Shown in pieces: positions 11,923-23,440 of a stretch of 64,000 bases of DNA. A model generated the notes under the pieces. It did no database searches. It was not told where the DNA came from and saw nothing but the letters and a program-made list of their open reading frames with translations. The translations under genes were made by a program, and so were the position numbers. Source of the stretch: Perca fluviatilis (lineage: Eukaryota > Chordata > Actinopteri > Perciformes > Percidae); the NCBI RefSeq assembly GCF_010015445.1, contig NC_053133.1, positions 5,026,192 through 5,090,191 of the forward strand, given 5' to 3'. Position 1 is the stretch's first letter, and the number at the start of each line of letters is the position of its first letter.

Positions 11923-12865
11923 AGGGTAACTACCGTTTTTTTCAACCTGGACCCTATTTTCCTATGTTTTTGTGTCTCTCTCATGGGTGGGCCAAATTCT
12001 CTGGGGGGGCAAAGCAGAGAAAGGGGAGGTAACCTTGCTCCTTATGACCTCATAAGGAGAAGATTCCAGATCGGCCCATCTGAGCTTTCATTTTCTCAAA
12101 GGCAGAGCAGGATACCCAGGGCTCGGTTTACACCTATCGCCATTTCTAGCCACTGGGGGACCATAGGCAGGCTGGGGGAACTCATATTAATGTTAAAAAT
12201 AAAGTAAATTTTTTCATGCCGCGGGACCTTTAAGCGTGAACGCTGTAACCAGCAGCCACAGACCGGGCTGCAATGTAACCCTATGGGGCAAATGTGCATC
12301 GTCATTTTCATCCACTAAAAGTTCTGTTTTTGCCATTGACAGGCTGAGATTATTATTCTAAGTGTCGGACAACATTATGGAAAGGATCTCTACAGGGTTT
12401 AAAAAAAAAAAACTCTTTAAGACCTTTCTGTTTAACCAGAAACAGCTCTGAGGTCGCTAGTGCTAAACCCACCAGACTCCATTTAAAAAATCTGTACTTT
12501 TAGCGTGTATAGAGCCAACATATTTTCACATGTAAATCAGTAAACTATGTGTTTATTTCAACCACAACTAGAGTTGTGATGGTTGGAAAAGTGGAAAGAC
12601 AACCCAAAATGGCTTTTCATTCTTTTATTTTGTTTCTGTCGACTTTGAATGAAAGTGTATATTACGATGCTAAAATTGCTGTTTATTTACATGGAGTCTG
12701 GTGGCTTTAGTGAATGCAATTTCGCGGATGTTTTATGTTTAAAAAAAGGATCTTACTCTTTAACAGAAAGGTTGACCTCCTTCAAAATCCTTTCCATAAT
12801 GTTGTCAGACACTTACAATATTAATCTGAGCCTGTCAGTGGCAAAACGAGCACTTTTGTGAACAG
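11923..12865. mobile_element. Rearranged TTAA-type MITE (AGGGTAACTACCG family) with head-to-head arms
   Basis: The left terminus AGGGTAACTACCG followed by TTTCAACCTGGACCC is the same as the complete copy at 14480. It is preceded by TTGA (11919-11922) where TTAA is expected. Further in, 12335-12480 and the reverse of 12600-12860 carry the same sequence (GACAACATTATGG, CACCAGACTCCAT) in opposite orientation, so the segment folds back on itself. A different MITE interrupts it at about 11978. A matching right terminus was not found. Confidence 0.6.
11978..12229 (-). mobile_element. Nested MITE fragment (GGTCCC..GGGCCAAATTC family)
   Basis: The sequence GGGCCAAATTCTCTGGG, GAGGTAACCTTGCTCCTTAT, GCCACTGGGGGACCATAGGC and a final GCGGGACCT before TTAA (12230-12233) is a widespread teleost MITE in reverse orientation. 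It sits inside the AGGGTAACTACCG element. Its left end joins that element without a visible TTAA, so it is truncated there. Confidence 0.6.
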
Positions 12866-12869
12866 GAAC

Positions 12870-13800
12870 TGCTAGTTTAAAGTTTCATACTCAGACATTT
12901 GGCATGGTTAATCGTCAATAACTTGTGAATAGGATCAAAGAAACTTCATTTTCAACATTGCACAACCTCCAATTTTATTTCATCATGCAGTATGTATGAT
13001 ATAGGACGTAATATATGACAAGTATCAACGACCAGGTAACAAACAGCCAATAACCACGACGGGTGTGAATCAGAGGCTCTATTCAGTCACTAGTTGGTTC
13101 ACTTTAAGAGCAGTTTGTGTTTTTATTTATTTTTTTGGTTCCGTAATTATTTGCCAACAGTTACATAAACTCGTGGGAGTGCTGGAATATCTACACAATA
13201 ACAAAATGATACATTAAATATTGTTACATAGGGACAACCTTTAATAGATATTGAGTCAGGAATTGAAATATAATACTTAAGTGCTTAGGACTGAAAAAAA
13301 TTAAACATTTACACATAAACAACTGGGTAAGCATCACCTGCGTTATGTGTTGACCTGACATTTCAGTAAGAGCAGTGTGTTAGAGCTATCCACTCATCTT
13401 CACAAAGAGAGCTTTGACATCATTGAACGACATCGGAATTAACAATAACTGTTATTATATTAACAGCTGTTATTGGTATATAAGTATGCCACAAAGGCAT
13501 AAGTCCAGAGATAGAGTATAGCCAGGAAAAGAAAGAAATAAACAGAGAGGTAAGGAACGAAATTAGGACATAGTACAGATAAGGACAGTGTAGAACGTGC
13601 AGCCTGGAGGGACATTAAACTCATGGCCTCATTCACCAGGAAGACAGTGGAAAGGACAGGAAACCCATCACAATAGAAGGGAATAAATTAAGCAGATCTA
13701 CCAAATGTTAACATGTTTTATTCCCGCTTTGAAAAATGTGACGTTTCTGAAAATATATACCATCTCAGGAAATCACTCACTTTGTCGAACTGTGATATTT
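12870..13800. other. AT-rich non-coding stretch, no feature recognised
   Basis: No coding motif, clear inverted repeat or known tail was seen. Frames are short and unsupported. Confidence 0.5.
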
Positions 13801-13814
13801 TTATTGAGCAGGAC

Positions 13815-14231
13815 TGTGTTAGGAACCTAGTCTGGCTATCACCAGACCAAGCTCAATCTTTTAAGATTGAACATTAGTCTGGGGATCATGCCTCTTGTGC
13901 AGTAGAAAATACAGAGCAGTTCAAATGACTCTGCACGCAATTGGATAGTCCTTCAAACAATCAGACCAACGATCTGGGTGACGCAGCAGCGACAGCAGCA
14001 TCAACGGGTTGCTGCGCTTCGGTGGCCGGCATGTTGACTGTAAACAAAAAGTTGCTGGGTCGCTTCTCTATCGTCATTGTGTTAAACCCGCCAATAGCAC
14101 GCCAGGTGGATAAGCCAGTCTGTGATTGGTCCCCGCAAAATTGAAGCAGAAGCAGGATATTTAAACGTACGTTTCCAGCCTGAGCTGCAGGGCGAAATCA
14201 AATCGCCGGCAGATCGGGCTGGGTTTACCCA
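13815..14231. mobile_element. Probable MITE (AGTCTGGCTATCACCAGACC family)
   Basis: The sequence begins near AGTCTGGCTATCACCAGACC, which contains the short hairpin TCTGG..CCAGA. It runs through a GC-rich middle with CpG and ends in a GGGCTGGGTTTACCC block abutting the LINE fragment. This layout is familiar from teleost non-autonomous DNA transposons. No target duplication could be identified and the 67-residue frame inside has no family features. Confidence 0.4.
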
Positions 14232-14479
14232 ATCTATCAGGAACCTTCTTAAACGGGTGAATATCAGAAAGGCTCCTGGCCCATGATAATATTGGTGGGT
14301 GCATATTACGCCACTGTGCTGGCCAGCTCGGTGGTGTTTTCCATTATACTTTCCAGATGTCCCTAGAATGTGGTTAAATCCCTGCTAACTGGAAATCTTC
14401 CACAGTTATTCCAGTGCCAAAGATCACTTTCCCAGGCAACTCAATGATTTTAGACCAGTCGCACTCACATCCTTGTTAA

Positions 14480-15062
14480 AGGGTAACTACTGTTTTTTTC
14501 AACCTGGACCCTTTTTTCTTATGTTTTTGTGTCTAAGTGACTGATGGGAAAAAAAAATCTTTGAAATCAGTCCAATATTAAGCTGCAGTCGGCAGCGGCG
14601 AACAAGCTACAATGTAAGTTAATAGGATAATTGTCCAGCTTGTATTTACCTTTACAAAAGTGCTCGTTTTGTAAATGTCTGACAACATTATGGAAATGAT
14701 TTGTAAGGAGGGCGACCTTTCTATTAAAGAGTAAGATCCTTTTTTTAAACATAAAAACATCCACGAAATTGCGTTCGCTAAAGCCACCAGACTCCATGTA
14801 AATAAATAGCAATTTTAGCATCGTAAAATACACTTCATTCAAAGTCGACAGAAACAAAATAAAAGTATGAAAAGCCGTTTTGGGTCGTCTTTCCACTTTT
14901 CCGACCATCACAACTCTAGTTGTGGTTGAAATAAACACATAGTTTACCGATTTACATGTGGAAAATATGTTGGCAAAGATTGTTGTTCCCATCAGTCACT
15001 TAGACACAAAGACATAGTAAAATAGGGTCCTTTGAGTTGAAAAAAAACCCGGTAGTTACCAT
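14480..15062. mobile_element. Complete TTAA-type MITE inserted in the LINE
   Basis: Terminal repeats of about 75-80 bp start AGGGTAACTAC and end GTAGTTACCAT. Both include a TTGTGTCTAAGTGACTGATG-type block (about 14527 and its inverse near 14990-15007). TTAA lies at 14476-14479 and 15063-15066. Removing the element and one TTAA restores an open LINE frame reading SLLMKTFD across the junction. TTAA targeting indicates the piggyBac or Kolobok superfamily. The interior is non-coding. Confidence 0.85.
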
Positions 15063-15169
15063 TTAATGAAGACCTTTGATAAAAAAATTCAAAATCTTAT
15101 CTTGTCATGAAGTAGAGAAACTTGATCCCCTTCCGTTGCCTATCAGGCAGAGGAGGAAGAGGAGTAGAG

Positions 15170-15718
15170 GACGCAAAACTTTTTATTCTGAACAGCATCT
15201 ATAAACATTTAAAAAGGCCACAAGCTCATGTCAGGCTTCTATTTGCAGACTTTTCCTCTGCGTTTAATACAATGCAAGCACATGTTTTAATACAGAAGCT
15301 GCAATGTGATTTCAATTTGCTTCACTAGCTTGTTTTGTGGATTCTACATTTTGTGATTGGTCTAGAGCAGAGGGTCTTTGTGAACAATCATTTCTCAGAC
15401 CCTCCAGCTATGTCCACAGGCTCACCACAGGGCTGTGTTCTCTCTGCCCTCATTTTTATTATGTACACTGATGGTTGTAAGAGCTCTCAGGAGGGCAGCC
15501 ACTTAGTCAAATTTTCAGATGGCATGGCATTGCTTTCCTTTCTCCAAGGTTCAGCATCTGATCATGGGAAGGCCATCCCTGATTTTGTTTCTTGGTGTGA
15601 CAAACACTTCTTGGACACCAAGGAACTTTTCATTGATTTGGAAGCGTTAAACCTGCAGCCAGGGAGTCCATCATTCACAATGAAAAGGTTGAAATGGTCA
15701 TTTCATATACATATTTAG
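15170..15718 (+). pseudogene. Non-LTR reverse transcriptase remnant with lost catalytic Asp
   Basis: This is the palm region of the LINE above. The motif A segment is LLFADFSSAFNTM and motif B is STGSPQGCVLSALIF. The catalytic motif normally F/Y-x-D-D reads FSDG at 15512-15523, so the second aspartate is replaced by glycine. A stop separates the two halves near 15327. Enzymatic activity is excluded. Confidence 0.8.
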
Positions 15719-16281
15719 GTACCATTTTTGATGACCACCTTAAATTTAGTGTTAATACTGAGGCTATTATGACAGAGAATTTACTTACTTACTGAACTCC
15801 TTTTCTGTCAGGCCAGTCATTCCCTGTCGTTTTTATCAATCTTTTATTGAAAGCCTTATTCTCTTTGTAATCAACAAATCTTGCGTAAAGCAATGAGCAA
15901 TTTTTTTGTTATAATTGTTTAAACATAAAAGCAATCTTGTTTCATGGAGAATACAACTACTCTGGGCTGAGTGTTTATAGTAACTTTACAAAAAGGCTCA
16001 GGATGCTGCAAATGCTGGTATAATATGAACTGCTGGTGAATTTAAGACAACATCACTTACTATTGAATGAATCCAATTTGAACATATCTGTCAGTGGTTG
16101 GTTGAAGTGCACATTGTAAAAAGTTAATTTCCATCCTGGCCTTGGACACTCATTCGCTTACAGTTTGATAAAGTACTTTTATTTTACTTTTTATTGCACT
16201 TACAATAACGAGCGTAGCTGTCTTCAATTCCTGTCATCGTCCAATTACTGTCTCATCTCCGGTTTCTCCTGTATCTTCCAG

Positions 16282-16282
<1 letters not shown>

Positions 16283-16316
<34 letters not shown>
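16283..16316. repeat. (TG)n microsatellite
   Basis: Seventeen TG units. Confidence 0.97.
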
Positions 16317-16318
<2 letters not shown>

Positions 16319-16411
16319 CTGAGCAGCAGCCCCGCCCGCTGCAGAGAGCAGACAGGATTGAAACAGCAACAGTTTTTAGAGACTTTAGAGGGAGAAATCG
16401 TAACAGCGTAC

Positions 16412-16458
<47 letters not shown>

Positions 16459-16459
16459 G
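16412..16459. repeat. (ATT)n microsatellite
   Basis: About sixteen TTA/ATT units immediately before the GTCAAAATGTGTACAGG repeat family. The Asn-, Ile- and Leu-run frames come from it. Confidence 0.97.
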
Positions 16460-16728
16460 TCAAAATGTGTACAGGTTGACAAGATGGTCCGAATTTTATT
16501 GCATGGCATTTCGCTGCATGTTTTGTTGGTAAATGTGAGATGTTACACACGTCTCATCTTCATACCAGAAACAAGGTAATTAATATGGCAACGATACCAA
16601 CTCGTGTCACAGGAAGCTCTGATGACTGGTCAAAATAGCAAATTGCGTCGCACTGAATGAACAGAGATTTGCTGAATTTGCGTGACTTCTTGCAATCGCG
16701 ACATCCCGAATTCCTGGAGGGACTGATT
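16459..16728. repeat. Unclassified interspersed repeat (GTCAAAATGTGTACAGG family)
   Basis: The start GTCAAAATGTGTACAGGTTG and the end TTCCTGGAGGGACTG recur in compact form at 29572-29643. The two copies share ends but differ in length, showing a dispersed family of unknown class with an internal deletion in the 29.6-kb copy. Confidence 0.6.
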
Positions 16729-17195
16729 TACATCTGGTGTTAATAAGTGTTCTTCTAATCTCCATTCATTGTAATCAGATCAATATGCTAATTAGATAGG
16801 TGGATTAGAGCCAGTGGAGAATCTTATTAGCACTAGTGCTAGCTTGGCTAATCCCCATTGTTTAGATGACCCTGGTCACATTGTAGTGCCCTTTGAGAGT
16901 CCACTGAAATTATGCTGCTGTTTATTATTTTTTATATTTAACAGTTTATTGCGTATTTTTTCCTTTGCAAAAGAATGCTCCACTGTCTCTTTCTGACAGG
17001 CAGTTTGAGACAGCAGGAAGAGTTAACATAAATACAGCTACAGATTTACACCTGGGTTTGATCTGATCACAACTGGAGTCTGATTACATTCTGATTGCTA
17101 TGTGTTCTCTATAAATTCATTCCTGCATGTGTTTTCCTAATCCAGATAATATACCCAGACACAGATCCCATGTTAACACCAAGTGGAAATGGTCT
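16729..17195. mobile_element. Possible MITE with TTTACATCTGGTGTTAAT-type termini
   Basis: TTACATCTGGTGTTAATAAG near 16729 pairs imperfectly with the inverse of CATGTTAACACCAAGTG near 17169-17187. An internal TTTACACCTGGGTTTGATC block adds to the pattern. Divergence is high and no target duplication is clear. The 17196-17720 stretch beyond has nothing recognised. Confidence 0.35.
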
Positions 17196-17722
17196 TATGG
17201 TCAAAAGAACCTTGCTTGGTGAATCAGCATAATTAATCGTGCGTTGACGCAATTAATGAATCATTACAACCCAATGAATCACTTATGTGTAAGTGGAACT
17301 ATGAGGATATCATAGCCCAGATTTACAGCAAATCCAGTGGGTCAAAGTTGAATCACGTAGTGCCTCTGAGTTTTGGTATTAAGTTTAAGATTCATCTTTG
17401 TATGCACTAATTGAATGGTTTAGACATGATCAAGGGTGGACATTACAGTAGTGTGGTCTTAAATAGATAGTTTGCCGATTTAAATTCAGCGCTGTGTCAT
17501 GCCAGTGTGGACAGTGTGTTTAGATCAACGGTGTATGGCTTCTCTCTGTGGCACTAGTGCACGTAGCCTCTGGGGGAGCAGAGCAGCAGAGGTCCACTAT
17601 ATGATGCCAAACGTGCGGCAAAGATTCACGACATCTGCCGGATGATGCCGATCTCTGAAGACCTCTGCTCCTCCGCTCCTTCATGCACTGATCACAGAAG
17701 CCAAACACCATTCATCTTAACA

Positions 17723-18374
17723 CAGTCAGTACATTTACATGTACATAATATTCAGTTTTTTTTGCCCTTATTCCGAAAACGACGATATTCCGACTAAGCT
17801 GTTTACATGGCTAATGAAAGTGAATATTCCACTAATATAGCCGTTCAAAATATGATTTTGTCAACCAAAAAAAAGTTGTTGGACTGTGCAAACACTTTCA
17901 TTCCTCTTTCATTCCTTCAACCAGCTTCTTGAAAGCTGGTTGATGCGTAGCGATATGTGCTCATATCCAAAAACCTGTTGATATAAGTCTTTGATCATGT
18001 TTGAAAGTAGCTGTGTTTCACCTTCTTATCGAGTCTGCAGCCCTGCAAACTGTTGGCTGGTTGGTTTGTGTAAAGCAACCATAGAAACGCACAGAGCTGA
18101 CCGTAAGCCGTAAACAGGCGAGAGGCCGTAAACTGGGCGTAAACTGCGGTAAAAAACCTGATTGAGACTGATTCCGAATGTATATTCAAAGAAATCCTCT
18201 AAAACCTGAATAATACCAGAATATCCCACTTGTCTTAATCGGGAAATGCAATATCCGGAATATGGCGTTATTCAGAATATCCAACCGGAATATGCTGTTA
18301 ACATGACCTGTATCAAATTCGGGATATTGTCATGTTTGGAATAATAGCGTGCATGTAAACGTACGCACTGACTG
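17723..18374. mobile_element. MITE with CAGTCAGTACATTTACATG termini
   Basis: The left end CAGTCAGTACATTTACATG and the inverse of the right end (CAGTCAGTGCGTACGTTTAC on the minus strand) are terminal inverted repeats. ATTCCGAA/GGAATAT motifs recur in the subterminal regions. A perfect small hairpin, CAACCAGCTT/AAGCTGGTTG, lies near 17917-17942. The interior is non-coding and the superfamily is uncertain. Confidence 0.6.
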
Positions 18375-18429
18375 CCCACACAAAAATGACAAAGAGCTGG
18401 TTTAAAATCTGCAAGTATCGCTTTAATGA

Positions 18430-18630
18430 ATGCAATCTTCCTCGCTGTCCTCTGCTTCAGCGCCCTGCATGGAAGATGATGAAAATGTACCTCCCTGTCC
18501 CTAATTGAGCCTCCGATTAGCTTTCTCCATTCGCAGGTCAACAGCTGGCTTTGGGTCAAATGTCTGTGGTCATCTAATGATAGTTGATCTTGAAGAAGGC
18601 CTGAGGGCCGTATTGTCATCTAAATAAAAA
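18430..18630. other. CNE-like unique block
   Basis: Non-repetitive sequence with clustered transcription-factor-type motifs: CTAATTGAG, GATTAG, GCTTTGGGTCA, CATCTAATGATAG. A 115-residue frame runs across it on the minus strand but shows no family motif. It resembles vertebrate conserved non-coding elements. The 18640-19256 stretch that follows holds nothing recognised. Confidence 0.3.
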
Positions 18631-19271
18631 GAGAAATCCATATGGAGCCAGTGAGTTTGAAATTTTTTCCCTATTTTCTGGCTGAGAGACGAGTATGTGA
18701 TGGACGACATCTGTACTTTTATGTTGAGATGTGAGAATTCCCTCTCACAAGTTGCACTGCTTCAAGGGCAGTGAAACACACATTTTAACCACATTGTTGA
18801 TGTTGGAATAACAGTCTGGAATGCTCAAAATTGCTATTTTGATTAAGTCATACACATAGGATGCTGCCAACCATTTTCCAGCCTGCTACAAGCACATCCA
18901 TTCTCTCAGAGTGGAGTCTCTGTCAAGTTGCAAGGGGCCCTCATAGTTCTGTAAGTATAGTTCACATCGGTGGTCTTGCATTTCCTTTGGCCAAGATGAA
19001 AAACTCTTCAATTAAACTGCTGAGAAAATTTGTCTGCTCCTTGTCAGCATCAACTGACATATAAATAGTGTGTGTGTCCTGTAGTGGCCCTCACCATCAA
19101 GCAAAAGTGTGAACTCTCCTGTGGCCACCATGAGTTCATCTTCACATTCTCCAATGGTTTTCTTTCTTTTCTTTATCGGATTTGATGTTCAAAATATTGC
19201 CAGTGTCAAGCATGTTGGCAAAAAATCTGAACACGCTCTGGCCAGTTGCATTTGAATGACTGGCAATAGTC

Positions 19272-19594
19272 ATTCAAGGGTGGCAGTAGCTCAGTCTGTA
19301 GGGAGTTGGGTTGGGAACCGGAGGGTCGCCAGTTCAAGTCCCAGTACAGAGTGTGGATTGGTAGCTGAGGGATGCCAGTTCACCTCCTAGGCACTGCCAG
19401 GTGCTCTTGAGCAAGGCACCGTATCCAGGTCCAGCACTGGCAGCCCACGCACTCTGACATCTCTCCATTTGTGCACGAATAGGTCCTGAGCATGTGTGTG
19501 TGTGTATTTCAGGCCTGTGTGTAGTGATTTAAAAAACAGAGTGTAAATTGTAATTTCCCCACTGGGGATCAATAAGCAGTATAAATTAATAGTC
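19272..19594 (+). mobile_element. tRNA-derived SINE with 15-bp target duplications
   Basis: The head GGTGGCAGTAGCTCAGTCTG has a pol III A box and CCAGTTCAAGTCC a B box. A central region contains CTCTTGAGCAAGGCACCG, the conserved core of fish V-type SINEs, and the tail AATTTCCCCACTGGGGATCA is shared with fish LINEs that mobilise such SINEs. The 15-mers at 19257-19271 and 19595-19609 match at 14 of 15 positions and frame the insertion. It is not a functional tRNA gene. Confidence 0.85.
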
Positions 19595-19736
19595 TGACTG
19601 GCAATTGTCTTATATTTGATAGTTTCTAGAGTTTTTAATGCCATGATATTGTGAAACTTTCCCAATTTCCAAAATTAAATTATCTTCATAATTACTACAA
19701 TAAGACCTATGTTGCAATAAAGCTCTATTTTCCCTT

Positions 19737-20340
19737 AGGGCTTTTTCACACATAACACACCCAACGTTCGTGTTTAATTACATTTGTATACATTTGATCC
19801 CTTTCTTTTTGGTTTCAAACGCACTAAAGAACTTTCCATGACACACCTACGGCGTGTCGTCACCACATACGTGTGTTCCGTCTCCCTTTGATCGGTGAGT
19901 TGTCGGGCGTGCGTCTGACGTTGGCGTGTTGTCATATTGGCCAGTTTGCTCATACCCTCTCTCTTTCATTAACATTTTTGTGAGTTTTCTAATTGACTTT
20001 TAATGTTTTCGTCTGACCAAATTGAAATTAAATATCGAATCTCTTCCTGGGGGGGGGGGGGGCGGGGGGTGTTCTGGGTTTTTTCTTCTTCTATGGTACG
20101 AAGTTGCCTAACTTCCTGTAATTGGCCCGAAAGTCCGAACCATCCAAAAAGTGTTTTCATACTGCAAAAGAACCGAACCATGGTTCAGTTTGGTCCAGAC
20201 CGAGACCACCTCTTTTGATCGTACCAAAATTTGGTCTTTTGATGCGGACCGTGGACCGAGGCACCTTTCTCACCTGCAATTTTGGTTCGGACCAAACTGA
20301 AAAGTCCGGACCAAATGAGGTTGGTGTGAAAACGCCCTTA
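19737..20340. mobile_element. MITE with AGGGCTTTTTCACAC termini
   Basis: The left end AGGGCTTTTTCACACATA and the inverse of the right end (minus strand AAGGGCGTTTTCACACC) form imperfect terminal repeats. The interior is rich in GGTTCGGACCAAACTGA-type inverted motifs familiar from a fish DNA-transposon family. A G14 run lies at 20050-20063. Terminal target duplications are not resolved. Confidence 0.55.
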
Positions 20341-20344
20341 GATC

Positions 20345-21170
20345 GTCTGACTTGAAGTCATTTAGACTTCACACGGGCATGGTGTGGCTTTCTAAATCAA
20401 CTATCGAAGATGCATACAACATGTTCTTTACTGAAGGAAGCTTTGAAAGTTGACAGCCATGATCAAGAGAGCTATGTACACACAGTGAAGTGATTTCCTC
20501 ATATTGCAAGTCTAACAATAAACAATATGCTGATTATGAATGCAGATAAAGTGAAAACAGGGGCTCAAATAAGGTTCAGCCTGTCCGAGCTGCTGAGACA
20601 TCAAATAACCCATGAAGGGTTTAACTCTCATTCACTTATAAAGATAATTAAGTGCCTGGGACCATATTACAGACACTTCTTAACTTGCTGATCTGTTTGC
20701 TAACCATTGTAATTATGGTTGGGAACTGTTTTAGAATAAAAGCCATTACAGATGAACAGTTCCTAAGTCAATGTTCGTATCCTAACTACCTTTAGGAATC
20801 CTTTCTTATCTTAATACATTGGTTATCAACCCTTATGTTACCTAGCAACTGATGCTACTGTTATCATCTCGCAGAGTTAAACAACTTTGTAACTGTTGTT
20901 CCCATTGAAACATGCTGAAAACATACATTGACACTTGGGATCCTAATTTAGATTTTTATTTATGATTGATAGCCAGGAGGATCTAAACTGATCATTATCC
21001 GTTAACCAACAAGCAGGCGATGGAATCTGTGAACTGGGACTCCGTAAGCTGCTGGTTGGGCCCCATGCTCGGACACACCTTCCGCATTCTGCGTCCGCAG
21101 ACAGCTTTGAAAATGTACTTGTCGTGCAGCCACGATGTCACAAGCGTGCTTTGTCATGGACACATGTAGC
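20345..21170. other. Non-repetitive stretch with CNE-like core (20560-20690)
   Basis: The core has GGGGCTCAAATAAGGTTCAG, CATCAAATAACCCATGAAG and AAGATAATTAAGTGCC, with balanced composition and no repeat signs. The segment 21037-21170 looks like an older repeat into which the following LTR inserted. Confidence 0.25.
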
Positions 21171-21175
21171 CACTT

Positions 21176-21670
21176 TGTTAGGCTGGGCTGTCCAGATTCA
21201 GGAGCAGACACAGAGAAAAGGTTGGAACAGGTATAGAGGTTTATTGAACACAAAAAGTAATGAAGGTGCTTAGAAATCCTCTTGGGCTGAGAGCGGGCAG
21301 ACAGGTGAGAGGCAGGTTCAACAAAAAAAAACAAGTAGGCAGGCAGAGTGGGCTTCCAGGGCTGAAGCAGGACTCTGGAGCAGGAGCAAAAAACACAAAA
21401 AGTCAAAACTAAGCTTGCGACAGAAAATACAAAAGGCAGACTTTCAAAAGCCCCACTTAGGCTGCCCGTTGCGAGTGTTACCACTTGGGTGAACGGACGA
21501 TCTGGCAGAGACTGGTTGGAAAGCCGGGGTTTAAGACAGGAGTGGTGATTGCTGGATATGATGAGGTGAGTAGGAAGCCACAGGTGTCCTGACGAGGAGC
21601 GCCACACCCACTCAGCACACGACCGACAAGACAAAAACAAGGGAGAGGGAAAACAGACAGCACCATGACA
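21176..21670 (-). mobile_element. Solo LTR with 5-bp target duplication
   Basis: Read on the minus strand the unit starts TGTCATGG and ends CCTAACA (TG..CA termini). It contains an AATAAA polyadenylation signal near 21240-21246, close to its 3' end, as an LTR should. CACTT lies directly outside both ends (21171-21175 and 21671-21675). There are no internal gag/pol sequences, so this is a recombined solo LTR of about 495 bp. The family is undetermined (Gypsy-like by size only). Frames across it are not genes. Confidence 0.75.
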
Positions 21671-22239
21671 CACTTTCCCAGAATGGAACCGTTTGCACGT
21701 CCGCACAACCGGTACAAGTCTGCAGCTTTCTGCGGACGCTAAACGTATGTCTGAGCCCGTCTCCACAGCATCCACCTGTGAAGAGATAAAAAAAAAAACG
21801 TGTCACACCAACAAGGCTAACAGCTGTGTGTCTGCCTGCCATAATGTTACTCTGTGTGTAGGACAGCCTTTTAATATTGCCAGTGAGAAGGTTGTTTATT
21901 GATTCATACATTATTTGTGTAGTTTGAAAATGAACCAGATCAGTGAATTTCTGAGATTGAGCGTGTCGTATATGACACAAAACGGTACCTCTGATTCATA
22001 ATTTAATAACTTTATAATAATAAGAACTAGTAGAAAGATACCGTCTTTTGGAGCAAAAAGCTAACAGTCACCCCGATCTGCTGAGGTCTTTGATATCTTC
22101 GTAGCCCTTACAGAAGGTTTTGTATCCAGCCTGGAAGTGAAGTAAATGCTTTGGAATACATAGCTTAAATGAAATCTGTTAGGATAGTTGGTCTATTGTT
22201 AGACTGGAGGTGTGCGTTTTGTTGGGGGTGTGAGCTTCC

Positions 22240-22250
22240 TTGTGTGTGTG

Positions 22251-22289
<39 letters not shown>

Positions 22290-22448
22290 CATCCTGAGCA
22301 CTGACATATGTACTTGAGCTGTATAATATTCTTACATATTAACAAAGGCAGGCATCTACACCCTGTGAGAGGACCTGTTTTAACAGTATGAAGCAGAACA
22401 CAGACACACACACACACACACACTGACACACACACCTCCCACTGCTAT

Positions 22449-22502
<54 letters not shown>
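22240..22502. repeat. Pair of opposed (TG)n and (AC)n microsatellites
   Basis: TG run at 22240-22288, AC runs at 22403-22423 and 22451-22502. The TG and AC tracts are mutually complementary across about 115-165 nt, so a single strand could fold. Confidence 0.95.
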
Positions 22503-22505
<3 letters not shown>

Positions 22506-22774
22506 GACCCACGCAATAAGACACCATCTGTCGCCACCTCACCATGAAAATGCAGTGCTTGCGTTCTTATGATCTAACTATTTCATTACATTTATTTATT
22601 AGCACATTAATAAAGAAGATTAACAGAGCAATATTAATAATAACGCAATATGCAAGGGAGGCCAAAAGCCTAAAAGGCTTTTCAAGGGTCTCCCCAAGTT
22701 TTTCTGTAAAACAAATAAAATAAAACCATTTCAAATACAACTAATACATTTCAAAACATAATCATTTTCATACC

Positions 22775-23033
<259 letters not shown>

Positions 23034-23204
23034 ATAAAATAAATTATTATCGTCATACCCCTCTCCCTCCCCTCCCTTCATGTTATGACGGTGTCATTGT
23101 GTTCATGACAGTGTCATGTCACTCTTATGTAAGTAGTAAAGTTTTACCCTTTCTTTTTATTGTGCAAAGCTGTGTTTTACAATGACAAATAAATGAACCG
23201 TGTA

Positions 23205-23440
23205 ACCTTGTCCTGTGCCCACTGCCATCAGACTGTACAACATGACAACAGCCAGCACCAGCTGTGGAGACACCCTCCCACCCTCCTCACTCCCACACAC
23301 CTTAAACTCATTCACCCAGTACAATCACAATGTATCCCTCTCCAACCTCCACCAGTCTGGATTCTATGCTGCACATGCACTACAATACCCTTAGACTACT
23401 CATGTTTTACATTCCCCCCGATTATCCCCACCTAACGTGG
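23205..23440 (+). mobile_element. Possible LINE C-terminal/3' fragment
   Basis: The frame around 23219-23240 reads TAIRLYN, matching the A-I-R-L-Y/F-N element near the C terminus of L2/CR1-type LINE proteins. C-rich 3'-UTR-like sequence follows. There is no tail repeat or target duplication. The adjoining segment 23430-23910 (GTGGTGGTGTTAATGTG..CAGGAGGAGCTGCAGGATG) is GC-richer and may be another retroelement piece, but no diagnostic motif was found. Confidence 0.35.

Larger units (their letters stand above)
14232..15890 (+). mobile_element. Degenerate L2/CR1-like LINE reverse-transcriptase fragment, split by a MITE
   Basis: Before the MITE, the frame gives RKAPGP, then NDFRPVALTSL, the fingers region of a non-LTR reverse transcriptase. 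After the MITE it resumes with MKTFD and continues through RGVEDA, RLLFADFSSAFNTM, STGSPQGCVLS and YLGTIFDDHLKF. The 5' half, the C-terminal part and the tail are missing, and there are several frameshifts and stops. Confidence 0.8.

Noticed and set aside
19278..19345. Possible tRNA gene
   Set aside because: A and B boxes are present but the cloverleaf is degenerate. A V-SINE core, LINE-type tail and 15-bp target duplications show a SINE.
21002..21775. 257-codon minus-strand frame
   Set aside because: It crosses a solo LTR with clear ends and target duplication and has no protein motif. The length is chance openness.
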